This document shows positions 15,348 through 24,491 of a DNA stretch of 64,000 nucleotides, in pieces. Origin of the DNA: Chryseobacterium cucumeris (lineage in GTDB: Bacteria > Bacteroidota > Bacteroidia > Flavobacteriales > Weeksellaceae); the NCBI RefSeq assembly GCF_001593385.1, contig NZ_LUVZ01000003.1, positions 1 to 64,000 of the forward strand. The letters run 5' to 3'. The notes under the pieces are model-generated. The model did not search any database, was not told the origin of the DNA, and was given only the letters and a program-made list of their open reading frames with translations. How positions within the stretch are numbered: position 1 is the first letter of the stretch; each line of letters begins with the position of its first letter. Both the position numbers and the translations under genes were made by a program.

Positions 15348-15761
15348 TGTAATAAATTTAGTTTTTGGGTGTATAATTTTTTTAAAACAGTGAACGATAA
15401 AACAATACGAATCCTTCTTCATCAGAATTGTTCTGTATATTTTTATCCCGTACTATTTTTGCGGTACTAACTTACAAATAAAAATAAGGATAGGAAATCC
15501 CTAATTTTAAGGAATTTAGTGAGTAAAAAGATGATATCCTGATGATATTTGACGGAGATTTTTACTTTTGAAACTGATGATTTTTAATAGAGTTCAATGT
15601 AGAATGAACTTTGCTGATTCCCCGAAATGCATAGATAAGCACACCACTTCATGAGCACCGAAGCCGAAGCACTTAGCTCACTTACAATACAACAAAATGA
15701 TCAATGAACCTTTGCATAAAAAAAAGAATTCCAGTCATGATCTGATGAAAGATCTAAAAAC
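15348..15761. other. Intergenic gap without recognised features
   Basis: The 414 bases between two minus-strand genes hold no clear promoter or hairpin. A 32-codon plus-strand frame beginning near 15697 runs into the end of the next gene and has no supporting sign. Confidence 0.5.
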
Positions 15762-16433
15762 TTACGCCTTCCTGATGATATCGCGGGTAAGATAAATATA
15801 ATTAAACATACAAAACGTCGCCACCGCCCCGAAAGTATGCCACAAAAAGTGGGTCCCGAAACTGAACCATTCCCACTTATCAGCAATACGGAAGGTCAGT
15901 GCAAACACAAATGACAATACCGCAAAGCCTACCCATTTGCCAGCCTTCCATTGGGTATAGATCAAATACCTTATTACCGAGAAAACTACCAATGAAGCCA
16001 TGATGGCATAATTCACGTTGATAAAAAGAGAAGGGTTATCTGCCAAAATCCAGTTTCTCAAACCCACCATAAGTGCTGTATATACCAGAACCAGAACAAC
16101 AGCATAGTACCATCGGGTACTCTGCGCTATAAAATAAAATCCGGCAGACAGACAGAGCAGCATAATAGGCAGCCAATCCATCATGATAAATACCGGCCAT
16201 TGCCTGAAAGAATGGTAAACCGTTCCCCCTATGGCACCAATATATAATAATACCAGGCAGTAGGTTAAAAAAGGGTGTTTTTTAAAATTACCTTTCATTT
16301 TAAAGGTCCAGAAAATAGCGATGGCTAAAAATAATAGGGCTGTTATTGCATTGAAGGGCTCAGGGAAAAACTGAGTCATATCTGTTTCCTTATATAACAG
16401 GCCTCCGTCCGGAGGTATTAGGTTTATTGGCAT
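15762..16433 (-). CDS. Integral membrane hydrolase of the alkaline ceramidase (CREST) type
   Basis: 223 residues with about seven membrane spans. The CREST pattern is visible: an early Asp/Glu-Pro-rich N-terminus, YHSFR (about 73-77, first catalytic His), MDWLPI (about 83-89, Asp) and HFLWHTF near the C-terminus (two His), which together bind the catalytic zinc in ceramidases. Sphingolipids are made by Chryseobacterium and relatives, so turnover of ceramide or a related amide lipid in the membrane is plausible. The call rests on motif order and topology only. Confidence 0.65.
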   Translation of the reverse strand: MPINLIPPDGGLLYKETDMTQFFPEPFNAITALLFLAIAIFWTFKMKGNFKKHPFLTYCLVLLYIGAIGGTVYHSFRQWPVFIMMDWLPIMLLCLSAGFYFIAQSTRWYYAVVLVLVYTALMVGLRNWILADNPSLFINVNYAIMASLVVFSVIRYLIYTQWKAGKWVGFAVLSFVFALTFRIADKWEWFSFGTHFLWHTFGAVATFCMFNYIYLTRDIIRKA

Positions 16434-16558
16434 TGTCTTTTTTTATATTATTTACAGGCATGTTCTAGAGTGTACAATACAAACACAAGCCATTTTTCTA
16501 ACCATTAGTAAACATATACTTACTTATTATAAATATAGAAAAAATTATGGCATTGTAC

Positions 16559-16774
16559 TCACGGATGCCACATTATATTTTTATTAAGCACCCCTTCTAC
16601 TCTATCTAAAGAAGCTGAAACCTTTATCAATTCTGTTTGCTGATCAATCAAAACATCGCTTGCAAAAATACTGGCCGATAAATGTCTTGTCAGAGAAGCA
16701 TAACTTTGTAGCACAAATTCTCTATACCTCTGTGCCACTTTTGATTGTGGTGTTTTGCAGTTCTTCAGGTATTT
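16559..16774 (-). pseudogene. Coding-like remnant without a normal start
   Basis: The minus strand is open for 71 codons and reads like a helical protein end: KVAQRYREFVLQSYASLTRH, then LSASIFASDVLIDQQTELIK, then VSASLDRVEGVLNKN and a stop at 16561-16559. There is no ATG; only a GTG at 16738 could start it (59 residues), with no ribosome site. I cannot name a family. It lies in the gap 16434-16891, which otherwise shows nothing except the region before the DUF2383 gene. Confidence 0.35.
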
Positions 16775-16891
16775 TTAATTAAGATTTGTTTTCAAAATTT
16801 TAAGTTTTTTTTAAATACCACATCTTTGCAGATATGGTGTTTGAGGCACGGCGCTTGCAAAGTTCATAGTACCAATTTAAAATATAAAAAT

Positions 16892-17344
16892 ATGAACAAC
16901 GAGAAAACAGTTTCAGTATTAAATGATTTACTGAACATTACCAACGACAGAATTCAGGGATTTTCAAAAGTGGAAGACAAAGTTTGGGATGAATATCCAC
17001 TGCTGAAAGCAGATTATGATACGATGGTGGCCCAGTCTCACAAGATGAAAAACGAATTGAGCAATCTGATTACAGAAAGAGGAGGGACACCGGATCAATC
17101 AGGATCTACTGCAGGAGCCATCCACAGAGCATGGATTGATGTCAAAAATTCTTTTGCCACAGATACAGCCGGCTCTACGTTAGGAAATGTTGTATATGGT
17201 GAAAATGCGGCTATTGATGCTTATCAGGATGCTTTAGACAGCGGTGATCTTTGCCCGGAAAGTTCGAGAGTGGTACTGGATCAGCTTCATCAGCTTAAGA
17301 CTTCTCATGATAAATTTGAAGTTCTTGAAGATTTAAAAAAGTAG
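16892..17344 (+). CDS. DUF2383 / PA2169-type four-helix-bundle stress protein
   Basis: 150 residues, the usual family length. Pattern: VSVLNDLLNITNDRIQGFSK, then SHKMKNELSNLITERGGTPD, then STAGAIHRAWIDVKNSFA and an ending with repeated Asp/Leu helices. These ferritin-like bundles often sit in general-stress clusters in Bacteroidetes; the biochemical role is unknown. The frame is open further upstream, but the ATG at 16892 starts the conserved part. A DJ-1/PfpI gene and two small membrane proteins follow on the same strand, consistent with a stress group. Confidence 0.85.
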   Translation: MNNEKTVSVLNDLLNITNDRIQGFSKVEDKVWDEYPLLKADYDTMVAQSHKMKNELSNLITERGGTPDQSGSTAGAIHRAWIDVKNSFATDTAGSTLGNVVYGENAAIDAYQDALDSGDLCPESSRVVLDQLHQLKTSHDKFEVLEDLKK

Positions 17345-17405
17345 ATATCCTCTTTCTCACGAGGTAAGTTTTTATTTAATCATCACACAACAATCGAACG
17401 TTGTA

Positions 17406-17429
17406 ATCGGAGGTCACAGACCTTCCGAT
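17406..17429 (+). other. Hairpin between the DUF2383 and DJ-1/PfpI genes
   Basis: ATCGGAGGTC (17406-17415) pairs with GACCTTCCGAT (17419-17429) with one bulged base. No T run follows, so partial termination, mRNA processing or a leader structure is possible. It ends 22 nt before the next ATG. Confidence 0.4.
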
Positions 17430-17451
17430 ACTTAACACAAAAAACAGTACT

Positions 17452-18000
17452 ATGTCAAAGAAAATCGCAATACTGGCCACACATGGCTTTGAAGAAAGTG
17501 AATTAAGCTCACCAAAAGAATATCTTGAACAACAGGGATGGACCGCCCATATCGTAAGTCCTGAATCCGGAAGTATTAAGGCATGGGCAGAAAAAGACTG
17601 GGGTAAGGAATATCCGGTAGATCAAACGCTCGACAATGCAGCGGCTTCAGATTATGATGCGCTGGTATTACCGGGAGGCGTTATTAATCCCGATCAGCTG
17701 AGAACCAATGAAAAAGCACTCACCTTTGTAAAAGATTTTTTTGCCCAGCATAAACCTGTAGCAGCCATTTGCCACGGACCGCAGGTACTGATCAACGCGG
17801 GTGTGGTAGAAGGAAGGAATCTGACTTCCGTTAACTCCATCAGCCAGGATCTAAAAAATGCCGGTGCACACTGGGAAGACAGCGAGGTGGTAGTAGATGC
17901 CGGACTCGTGACAAGCAGAACACCAAAAGATCTTCCTGCCTTTAATGCCAAAATGGTAGAAGAGATCAGGGAAGGAAAACATACAGAACAAACGCTCTGA
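17452..18000 (+). CDS. DJ-1/PfpI family protein (class I amidotransferase-like fold)
   Basis: 182 residues, full length for the PfpI/YhbO group. The nucleophile elbow AAICHGPQ has Cys107-His108, with the acidic residue at Glu14/15 (GFEESEL) and LVLPGGV at 71-77. Family members act as stress-protective hydrolases or deglycase/glyoxalase-like enzymes; the exact activity is debated. It follows the DUF2383 gene by 107 nt and is closed by a terminator, so it belongs to the stress cluster. Confidence 0.9.
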   Translation: MSKKIAILATHGFEESELSSPKEYLEQQGWTAHIVSPESGSIKAWAEKDWGKEYPVDQTLDNAAASDYDALVLPGGVINPDQLRTNEKALTFVKDFFAQHKPVAAICHGPQVLINAGVVEGRNLTSVNSISQDLKNAGAHWEDSEVVVDAGLVTSRTPKDLPAFNAKMVEEIREGKHTEQTL

Positions 18001-18007
18001 AACAAAT

Positions 18008-18033
18008 AAAGTCTGGCTCTGCCAGGCTTTTTC
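18008..18033 (+). terminator. Terminator after the DJ-1/PfpI gene
   Basis: AAAGTCTGGC (18008-18017) pairs with GCCAGGCTTT (18021-18030), one G-T pair, 3-nt loop, then T-rich sequence. Confidence 0.8.
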
Positions 18034-18122
18034 TTTTCATCAAACATTTATATGCCTAAAAAGTACCACATTTCTATCTTATGGCAAAAAAATTGTAATT
18101 ATTAAAATCAAATCACAATCGT

Positions 18123-18440
18123 ATGAACAATATAGTAAAAATTACATTGGCTCTTGCAGCAGGAAGTTCTTTGCTTTATATGGGCCTGCGAAAGAAAGGC
18201 AAGAAAAGCAAAGTATATCTTGCCCCTGACGGAAACACTTATAAAGAAAACCAGATTTACCGGACTTACGATAATAAGCTTTATAAGAACGGCAAGGAGT
18301 TTCATTATCCCGTGCCCAAGTTAGAGGATGATCAGTCTTTCAATAAAAATTACAGTACTACCACTGATACCATTTATTCAAATTATAAAACTGATCATAA
18401 AAGCACACGATATCACCATAAAGGTTTAAGGCATCAATAA
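18123..18440 (+). CDS. Small membrane-anchored protein of unknown function
   Basis: 105 residues with one N-terminal span (about 4-22, VKITLALAAGSSLLYMGLRK), then a basic region and a Tyr/Lys-rich tail (YLAPDGNTYKENQIYRTYDN, LYKNGKEFHYPVP). No family is recognised. It lies between the DJ-1/PfpI gene and the 56-residue membrane protein, and small envelope proteins like these commonly accompany DUF2383 genes, so a stress link is likely but inferred. Confidence 0.65.
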   Translation: MNNIVKITLALAAGSSLLYMGLRKKGKKSKVYLAPDGNTYKENQIYRTYDNKLYKNGKEFHYPVPKLEDDQSFNKNYSTTTDTIYSNYKTDHKSTRYHHKGLRHQ

Positions 18441-18445
18441 AATGA

Positions 18446-18658
<213 letters not shown>

Positions 18659-18662
18659 AAAC

Positions 18663-18694
18663 AAAAAATCAGAGCAGAAATAATCTGCTCTGAT
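18663..18694 (-). terminator. Terminator for the amidohydrolase gene
   Basis: An 11-bp stem, ATCAGAGCAGA (18668-18678) with TCTGCTCTGAT (18684-18694) and a 5-nt loop. Read on the minus strand it is followed by TTTTTTG, so it terminates the gene that ends at 18737. Confidence 0.8.
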
Positions 18695-18736
18695 AGGTAT
18701 TTAATTAGCAACTATTTAAGCTCTTTTCAGAACCTT

Positions 18737-20647
18737 TTATGATTTATCTGAAAAAACAACATCTTTCTCTGTTAGTGTTTTTTCAGTCTTATGATTCACA
18801 TACACAGGTATACCGCCTACCCAGGTTTCCAATACCGGAATGTCTCTCATTTTCATATACTGTAATGAAGGTGTATTCAATGAAAGAGGATCCTGTTCCA
18901 AAATAACGAAATCAGCAAAGTATCCTTCATTTAACGATCCTACCCATTTATCTGCATAACACTGCCAGGCAGCATCATAAGTAACGGCAATTAAGGCCTG
19001 CTCCGGGGTAATACGTTCCGCGCTGTTTAAGACCTCAATATCGTTTGGATTTTTTTCCATGATTCTGGTAATGGATTGTTCCATCATTCTCAGAGGACCT
19101 AATGGACTCACCTCATTGTCGCTGTGAAGGGTAATTCTCATACCGGCGGCAAGCGTTGAACCACAAAGATCAAGCATTTGTGCTTTTTCCCCGAATATTA
19201 CTTCTTTAAAAGCATAGCCCCAGTAGCCTACGTGCCCGATCAGGAAACTTGGAGATACTCCCATTTGAAGCATATTGGTAATTTGCTCTGATGTCAGCAG
19301 TGAACAGTGCTCAATACGGTTACGAAGCTCCGGACCTCTATATTGAGCCAAACTACGCTGATAAGCATTAATGGCAAATGTTACTGCCTGATCTCCATTA
19401 GCATGAACCATCAGCGGCCAGCCTTTTACAGCGACCACGCTGTTGATTAATGTATTATAGTTCGGAGGAATCGTATGGGCCGGAATACCTGTCTGCGGAA
19501 AATTAAATACCCCTGTGTTGTTCGCAGGATTACACAGATAAGGAGTGCTCTGATAACCTGTCAATCCCTGGTTGGAACCATCTGAAACCACTTTAATATG
19601 CCCGTAATATACAGGTTTATAATGCTCCGGCTCTTTATAAGGTTCCAGTTTATCAACATCTTCCTGGCTGGAACATAGATAAGCTCCTCCTGTTCTTACG
19701 CGTTCCGGGTGAGTCTCGAAGTATTTGGTTAACAGTACTTCTGAACCTTTATTCAATCCGGCATCATACATAAAAGTAACCCCTCTTGAATTGGCTGTAT
19801 TGAAAAGATTGGTAAGATATCTGTTAATCTCTATGCTCATCGCAATGATCTGCAGCTTTACCGTCTTCAATGCAGGAGTCATTTGTAAGCCTTCCTGCAG
19901 CTGACCTTTGGTCTCAGCAATATAATTTTCAACGGTTTTATACTCGGTACTGATATCGGAATTATGTTTAAATACATATTCCAGCGCCTTGGTATTCAGA
20001 TAAAGTGTATGCATAGAAGCACTTAACAACATCATCGGTGTCCTATGATTAATACTGTCAAGTAGTATATTATCGATGGTTATTAACTCTTTTTTACCAT
20101 CTTTTTCCTTAAAAGGCATTAATGAAGGGTCTAGACCTCTCCCTAAAATAACAGCCCCCGGAATTTTAGGAACATGATTGTTGATAATGGTCCCTACAGA
20201 GGTCAGGTCATAAACAGCCTTTAAATTCTGTCCTTCAAAAGGGCTCAGATCCAGCCAGCCCTGCATCATTGCTGTTGGAACCATATGAACATGGGGTTCT
20301 ATCAGCCCCGGAAGCAAAGTTTGAGTACCGGCTAGTTCTTTTCTTTGAAACCCTTGATAATGCTGTTTCATATACTCTTCTACCTGATCTTTTGTACCGG
20401 TCACCACTACTTTTCCATCAGCGATCCCAACAGATTCAACGGTAGCTGTTGATCCTCCAATCATAGGACGGATAATTCCTCCGCATACCATCAGAGTTTG
20501 TGGTTTTTCGTGGGTGGCTTTTCCGGCACCCGGATTTATTTTGGTCATATTTTCTGCACTGAAAAGTTCTTCTTTAAGAACATCCAAAACAGGATTGTGG
20601 CAAGAGCAATGAGTACAGCCCTGCGTGTGATTGTGTGATTTTTCCAT
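18737..20647 (-). CDS. Amidohydrolase 3 family (YtcJ-like) metal-dependent hydrolase
   Basis: 636 residues. The TIM-barrel hydrolase core has the HxH metal motif at 119-121 (LIEPHVHM), VSDGSNQGLTGYQ near 360, MVHANGDQA near 417 and the late metal ligand in LHSDNEVSP near 520. Closest in pattern to YtcJ-type amidohydrolases, which cleave N-substituted amides and related compounds; the substrate is unknown. It has no signal peptide. An unusual N-terminal extension of about 50 residues carries a His/Cys cluster (HNHTQGCTHCSCHN, 5-18) that could bind an extra metal. The gene is alone between terminators. Confidence 0.87.
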   Translation of the reverse strand: MEKSHNHTQGCTHCSCHNPVLDVLKEELFSAENMTKINPGAGKATHEKPQTLMVCGGIIRPMIGGSTATVESVGIADGKVVVTGTKDQVEEYMKQHYQGFQRKELAGTQTLLPGLIEPHVHMVPTAMMQGWLDLSPFEGQNLKAVYDLTSVGTIINNHVPKIPGAVILGRGLDPSLMPFKEKDGKKELITIDNILLDSINHRTPMMLLSASMHTLYLNTKALEYVFKHNSDISTEYKTVENYIAETKGQLQEGLQMTPALKTVKLQIIAMSIEINRYLTNLFNTANSRGVTFMYDAGLNKGSEVLLTKYFETHPERVRTGGAYLCSSQEDVDKLEPYKEPEHYKPVYYGHIKVVSDGSNQGLTGYQSTPYLCNPANNTGVFNFPQTGIPAHTIPPNYNTLINSVVAVKGWPLMVHANGDQAVTFAINAYQRSLAQYRGPELRNRIEHCSLLTSEQITNMLQMGVSPSFLIGHVGYWGYAFKEVIFGEKAQMLDLCGSTLAAGMRITLHSDNEVSPLGPLRMMEQSITRIMEKNPNDIEVLNSAERITPEQALIAVTYDAAWQCYADKWVGSLNEGYFADFVILEQDPLSLNTPSLQYMKMRDIPVLETWVGGIPVYVNHKTEKTLTEKDVVFSDKS

Positions 20648-20737
20648 GGGAATAATTGGATTTAAGGATTGTGTGTAAGCTTAATTTTGTTTGTATTGAT
20701 TTTGAATTATGCTTTATTTTGATATACATAGAACTAC

Positions 20738-20760
20738 AGGCCTCTCATCAGATGAGGCCT
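20738..20760. other. Hairpin in the gap between divergent genes
   Basis: AGGCCTC (20738-20744) pairs with GAGGCCT (20754-20760) around a 9-nt loop, in the leader side of the amidohydrolase. No T run follows on either strand. The rest of the 487-bp gap 20648-21134 is AT-rich and shows no gene and no good TAnnTTTG box. Confidence 0.35.
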
Positions 20761-21134
20761 ATTGGTAATTTAAATTAAAAGGATTTTTTAAGGTTCTATG
20801 TCAGGTTGAATTCGGGAAGGGTAATAAATTTCATATATTTTCATGTTTTAGTTTATTTTATAAAAATAATAAAAATATTCATTCAAAATATTTTTTATCA
20901 CTAAATGTTGATTAAATTCACATCTCTAAAATTTTAATTTACAGCACGTTCCTGTTTAATTCACAATTCTCTATTGGTATTTTCCAATACCTCACCATGC
21001 ACTGTATCTCAAGATTTTTGACTTGAAAACATCATCAATTTCTTTTCACTCTTGTGAAATAACATATAAAATATCAACTCCAGAAGTCTTTAAATGATTA
21101 CATTAGCAAAGAATTAAAATGTGCTGAGATTTCT

Positions 21135-23531
21135 ATGAAAAATATGTTCTGTGTATTGCTCCTTTCAATGGTACAGCCTGTACTGGCACAAACCAAGTTA
21201 GAAAAAGCAATTACCAATCTTGAGGATCATTACGAGCAGGAAAAAGTATATGTACTTACGGACAAACCGCAATATGCAGCTGGTGATAAAATCTGGTTCA
21301 AAAGTTTTGTATTTGACGGATATAACCGTTCTGAATTATCCACTACGCTTTTTGTTGAGCTGTATAATTCTGATAAAAAATTAATAGACTGGAAAACGGT
21401 ACTTCTTACGAATGGTGAAGGCAGCGGAGATTTTCAACTGAAAGAAGATCTTCCCGAACAGGTTTATTTTGTAAGAGCTTACACCCCTTACATGACCAAT
21501 TTTAATGAGGATTTCCAAATTGTCAAAACAATTCCGGTTTACAATCCAAACTCTACAGAATCATTGGTAATCTCTAAAAGTTCTGATTGGTCTGCCAAGG
21601 TCTTCCCGGAAGGCGGAACTTTCATTAACGGTATGCCTACAAAGTTTGCTGTAAGATTATCTTCCAATTCTTCTCTGCCGGAAAACTGGTCCGGAAAAAT
21701 TATAGACAGCCAAAACCCCAATACTCCTGTTACTACATTCAAATCTTTTGATAAAAATGTCGCTTCTTTTAAGATAACTCCGGCATCCGGAAAGAAATAT
21801 CAGGCCATTATTCAGGACAATGCAGGAAAAAGTCATACAATAGATCTACCACAAGTTGCCGACAGCGGCCTGAATATAGAGGTTTCAAGCTCTAAAGAAG
21901 GGATAAAGTACAATTTAAAAGGTGTCAATCTCAAACAACAGCTTCAGGGTTATAAAATTATTGGACTGATCAACAACCATCTTGCTTACAGAGCCAATAT
22001 CAACCACCTGACGAATGAGGCATCAAGCCTTATTCCTACAAAAATCAGTAGTGGTGCCAACGGTATCCTGCAATTGGTTATTCTTGATGAACAGGACAAT
22101 GTGGTGGCACAGAGGCTTTGCTTTATAAAACCTGGTAATTTAAAGGTTGAGAAAGCAGAAATAGTAGGTCAGAGTTTAAAACCAACACCAAGAGCTTTCA
22201 ACAGTATTGATCTTTCTCCGGAATCTTATTTCAAAAATTATACAGTTGTGGTAAGCGAAGATAATGGTAACCCAACTCCTGAAGAAGACAATATTCTGAG
22301 CGGGCTCTGGCTAACGGGAGATTTTACCACAAGAATAGACAGCCCTGCACAATACTTCGCTAAGAATGCCAACACTGAAGCTTTGGATGCACTTCTTATT
22401 TCAGAAAACTGGAAAAGATTCGACTGGAATGCTGTACTCAGCGGAACTGTACCCGCCATTAAAACCCAATCTCAAAAATACCTTTCTTACAGAGTAAAAC
22501 CTATTAAAAATAATGCTCTGCTACCCAACACGAGTATCAATTTATTATCAAAATCCGGTCAAAGCCAGCCTGTATTCAGCCAATTCAAAACAGATCAAAA
22601 CGGATATATCTATTTAAATAACCTCAATAATGATGAACCGCTGGAAGTTTCAGCCTTTGTCAATTCAGAAAATAAAGAATCAGGGAATCAGGATTTGTTT
22701 GTCACCATAGAACCGTTAGTCACACCTTCCCCATTTAAGGGCAATTTTCCGGCTACAAAATATACATTGGTAAAAGCTGATAAAAATAAAACTCTTCCTC
22801 CAACTATTTCCAGAGCCATCAATACGCAAAAAAATATAAAAAAGAAAGAGAGTAATGATATACAAATTCAGGAAGTTGCTTTAGTTGGAAAAAAGAAAGA
22901 TGCGAAGGCAGATCTTGATAAACAACTTTCCAGCGGAATGTTCAGTTCTGTCAATTCTACTGTATTTGATTTCGTGAATGAAGACCAGCATACGTCAGGA
23001 TACACCAATATTTTAGACTGGCTGCAGGGAAAAGCTGCCGGCCTGACATTTCAGAGAAATAATTCAGGAGCCAACGTTCCTTATATCCGGGGACAGCAAG
23101 CCAAGCTCTTTTTAGATGAAATAGCTACCGATCCCAGCATGATCTCCACTCTTCCCATCAACAATATTGCGATGGTAAAAATCATCAAAGGATCAGGATT
23201 GGTAGGTGATGCCGTAGCCATCTACACAATGAAGGGCAATATGCAGGCTAAAAGCAACGAAAAAGAAGTAAAAAAGAACAACTCATCCATCATCAAGGGT
23301 TATGATAAACCTTCAGAATTCCCTATTGAAATGATAGATAATGATGCTCCTGAAAAAATTGAAAATGATACGCGTGAGACACTGTACTGGAATCCTAATT
23401 TATTTGACAGTGATTATGTTCCGCCAAGAATTAAATTTTTCAATAACGACAGCGCCAAACAATTTAAAGTGTTGATCATAAGCTTTGATGAAGACGATAA
23501 TATTCTTTATGACCAGCAGGTTTTAAAATAA
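21135..23531 (+). CDS. Secreted MG2-domain protein with a TonB-receptor-like plug but no barrel
   Basis: 798 residues. After a signal peptide (ends PVLAQ, about 19) comes a macroglobulin-like MG2 region (EKVYVLTDKPQYAAGDKIWF, about 37-56; FVELYNSDKKLIDW), further beta-sandwich repeats, and a C-terminal plug-like domain (about 615-700: TNILDWLQGKAAGLTFQRNN, VPYIRGQQAKLFLDE, MVKIIKGSG). This 'MG2 plus plug' layout is common in Bacteroidetes and lacks the outer-membrane barrel of a TonB receptor. It is probably periplasmic or outer-membrane associated; its role is unknown. Confidence 0.8.
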   Translation: MKNMFCVLLLSMVQPVLAQTKLEKAITNLEDHYEQEKVYVLTDKPQYAAGDKIWFKSFVFDGYNRSELSTTLFVELYNSDKKLIDWKTVLLTNGEGSGDFQLKEDLPEQVYFVRAYTPYMTNFNEDFQIVKTIPVYNPNSTESLVISKSSDWSAKVFPEGGTFINGMPTKFAVRLSSNSSLPENWSGKIIDSQNPNTPVTTFKSFDKNVASFKITPASGKKYQAIIQDNAGKSHTIDLPQVADSGLNIEVSSSKEGIKYNLKGVNLKQQLQGYKIIGLINNHLAYRANINHLTNEASSLIPTKISSGANGILQLVILDEQDNVVAQRLCFIKPGNLKVEKAEIVGQSLKPTPRAFNSIDLSPESYFKNYTVVVSEDNGNPTPEEDNILSGLWLTGDFTTRIDSPAQYFAKNANTEALDALLISENWKRFDWNAVLSGTVPAIKTQSQKYLSYRVKPIKNNALLPNTSINLLSKSGQSQPVFSQFKTDQNGYIYLNNLNNDEPLEVSAFVNSENKESGNQDLFVTIEPLVTPSPFKGNFPATKYTLVKADKNKTLPPTISRAINTQKNIKKKESNDIQIQEVALVGKKKDAKADLDKQLSSGMFSSVNSTVFDFVNEDQHTSGYTNILDWLQGKAAGLTFQRNNSGANVPYIRGQQAKLFLDEIATDPSMISTLPINNIAMVKIIKGSGLVGDAVAIYTMKGNMQAKSNEKEVKKNNSSIIKGYDKPSEFPIEMIDNDAPEKIENDTRETLYWNPNLFDSDYVPPRIKFFNNDSAKQFKVLIISFDEDDNILYDQQVLK

Positions 23532-23537
23532 ACATAT

Positions 23538-23568
23538 GGGACAAGTTATATTTAGCTTGTCCCTTTTT
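23538..23568 (+). terminator. Terminator after the MG2/plug gene
   Basis: GGGACAAG (23538-23545) pairs with CTTGTCCC (23556-23563), 10-nt loop, then TTTTTA. It begins 7 nt after the stop codon. Confidence 0.85.
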
Positions 23569-23629
23569 ATTACTTTATTATTAAAAACATCTCATTACAA
23601 GCGGCTCTTAGCAAGGAGGTCCTACCCAT

Positions 23630-23860
23630 TTATTGCTCCAGTTGATGAATAAGATTTTTTATTTCAGGCGGGCTTAGCTCTGTTTTTGTTTCTGTTTTTA
23701 AAATATGCTTTAAAATTGTAATATGGGCTGCTTTTAAAGCATCTTTAGCTCTCTCTGCTACCGCAAGAAAGGATTCGTGCGGTAGCAGAGAAATGTTATA
23801 GATATGGATGATACCTGTCTTACATGCGGTGAAAAACAATAAAAAAACATCATCTTTCAA
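23630..23860 (-). pseudogene. Uncertain reading frame, possible gene remnant
   Basis: The minus strand is open for 76 codons. The last 50 residues look coding (ESFLAVAERAKDALKAAHIT, then ILKHILKTETKTELSPPEIK), but the frame contains no ATG and could start only at TTG. I recognise no family. A 14-bp inverted repeat lies inside it. A decayed gene or chance frame is more likely than an intact one. Confidence 0.3.
23752..23791. repeat. Perfect 14-bp inverted repeat
   Basis: TCTCTGCTACCGCA (23752-23765) and TGCGGTAGCAGAGA (23778-23791) enclose a 12-nt loop. There is no T run. It could be an operator for the plus-strand lipoprotein at 23903 or a stem-loop repeat. Confidence 0.5.
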
Positions 23861-23890
23861 AAGAAAATCCCAAATATTCCGTTTAATTCT

Positions 23891-23898
23891 TAAATTTG
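23891..23898 (+). promoter_or_regulatory. -7 box immediately before a lipoprotein start codon
   Basis: TAAATTTG ends only 4 nt before the ATG at 23903. If used, transcription would start at or near the A of the start codon, giving a leaderless mRNA. Confidence 0.4.
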
Positions 23899-23902
23899 GC
23901 TT

Positions 23903-24379
23903 ATGCGAAAGAATCTTTATTTCATCTTTATATTATCTACGCTTACCAGCTGCTATACCTATCAGGTAAAAAAGCCAGTGGATCCGGCTGTGGCAGCTAA
24001 CAATAATCAAGGCCCTAAAAAGAATACCGATATAGCGAATAATACTTCTTCTCAAATGATGGGGACAACTACTGCCGCTCCAAACATGAATGCACAACCA
24101 GCCCCTGCACCGGTGAATGTTCAGGAAAAACTGGCTGCCGGTAAAAATGTCAGAATTGAAGTAGACAACAAGAGCTATAAAGTCATTGTTGACCGTTGGG
24201 AAGGAGACAGTCTGGTAGCACACCCTGTTCGCAATGCTAAGAAAAGTCTGAAATTCCATAAGAATCAGATCAATAGTGAGAGAATTGCAGAAAAACGATT
24301 TTCGCAGCCTATTGCTGATATTCTTACCGTTACGGCTTATGCCGCCATTGGGGTAGGAATCTATCTCCTGGTCAAATAG
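23903..24379 (+). CDS. Lipoprotein with C-terminal membrane span
   Basis: 158 residues. The lipobox LTSC puts the acylated Cys at 17 (MRKNLYFIFILSTLTSC), which fixes the start. A Pro/Ala/Asn-rich linker (about 25-75) leads to a small beta domain (VRIEVDNKSYKVIVDRWEGD, about 85-104; LKFHKNQINSERIAEKRFS) and a hydrophobic C-terminus (ILTVTAYAAIGVGIYLLVK). The pattern, a domain that maps settings onto a wall-facing lipoprotein with 'IxxEKRF', recurs in Bacteroidetes; its role is unknown. Confidence 0.75.
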   Translation: MRKNLYFIFILSTLTSCYTYQVKKPVDPAVAANNNQGPKKNTDIANNTSSQMMGTTTAAPNMNAQPAPAPVNVQEKLAAGKNVRIEVDNKSYKVIVDRWEGDSLVAHPVRNAKKSLKFHKNQINSERIAEKRFSQPIADILTVTAYAAIGVGIYLLVK

Positions 24380-24439
24380 GTCTCAACCAAAAAAGTCTGA
24401 AAATTGACAGAATAAAAAAAACTCGAATTAAAATATAGC

Positions 24440-24476
24440 AAAATAGACTGCCTTGTTGAGACAGTCTATTTTATTA
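24440..24476. terminator. Bidirectional terminator between convergent genes
   Basis: A perfect 11-bp stem, AAAATAGACTG (24440-24450) with CAGTCTATTTT (24462-24472) and an 11-nt loop. T-rich sequence follows on both strands. Confidence 0.8.
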
Positions 24477-24491
24477 TACGTATTTTGTTGT

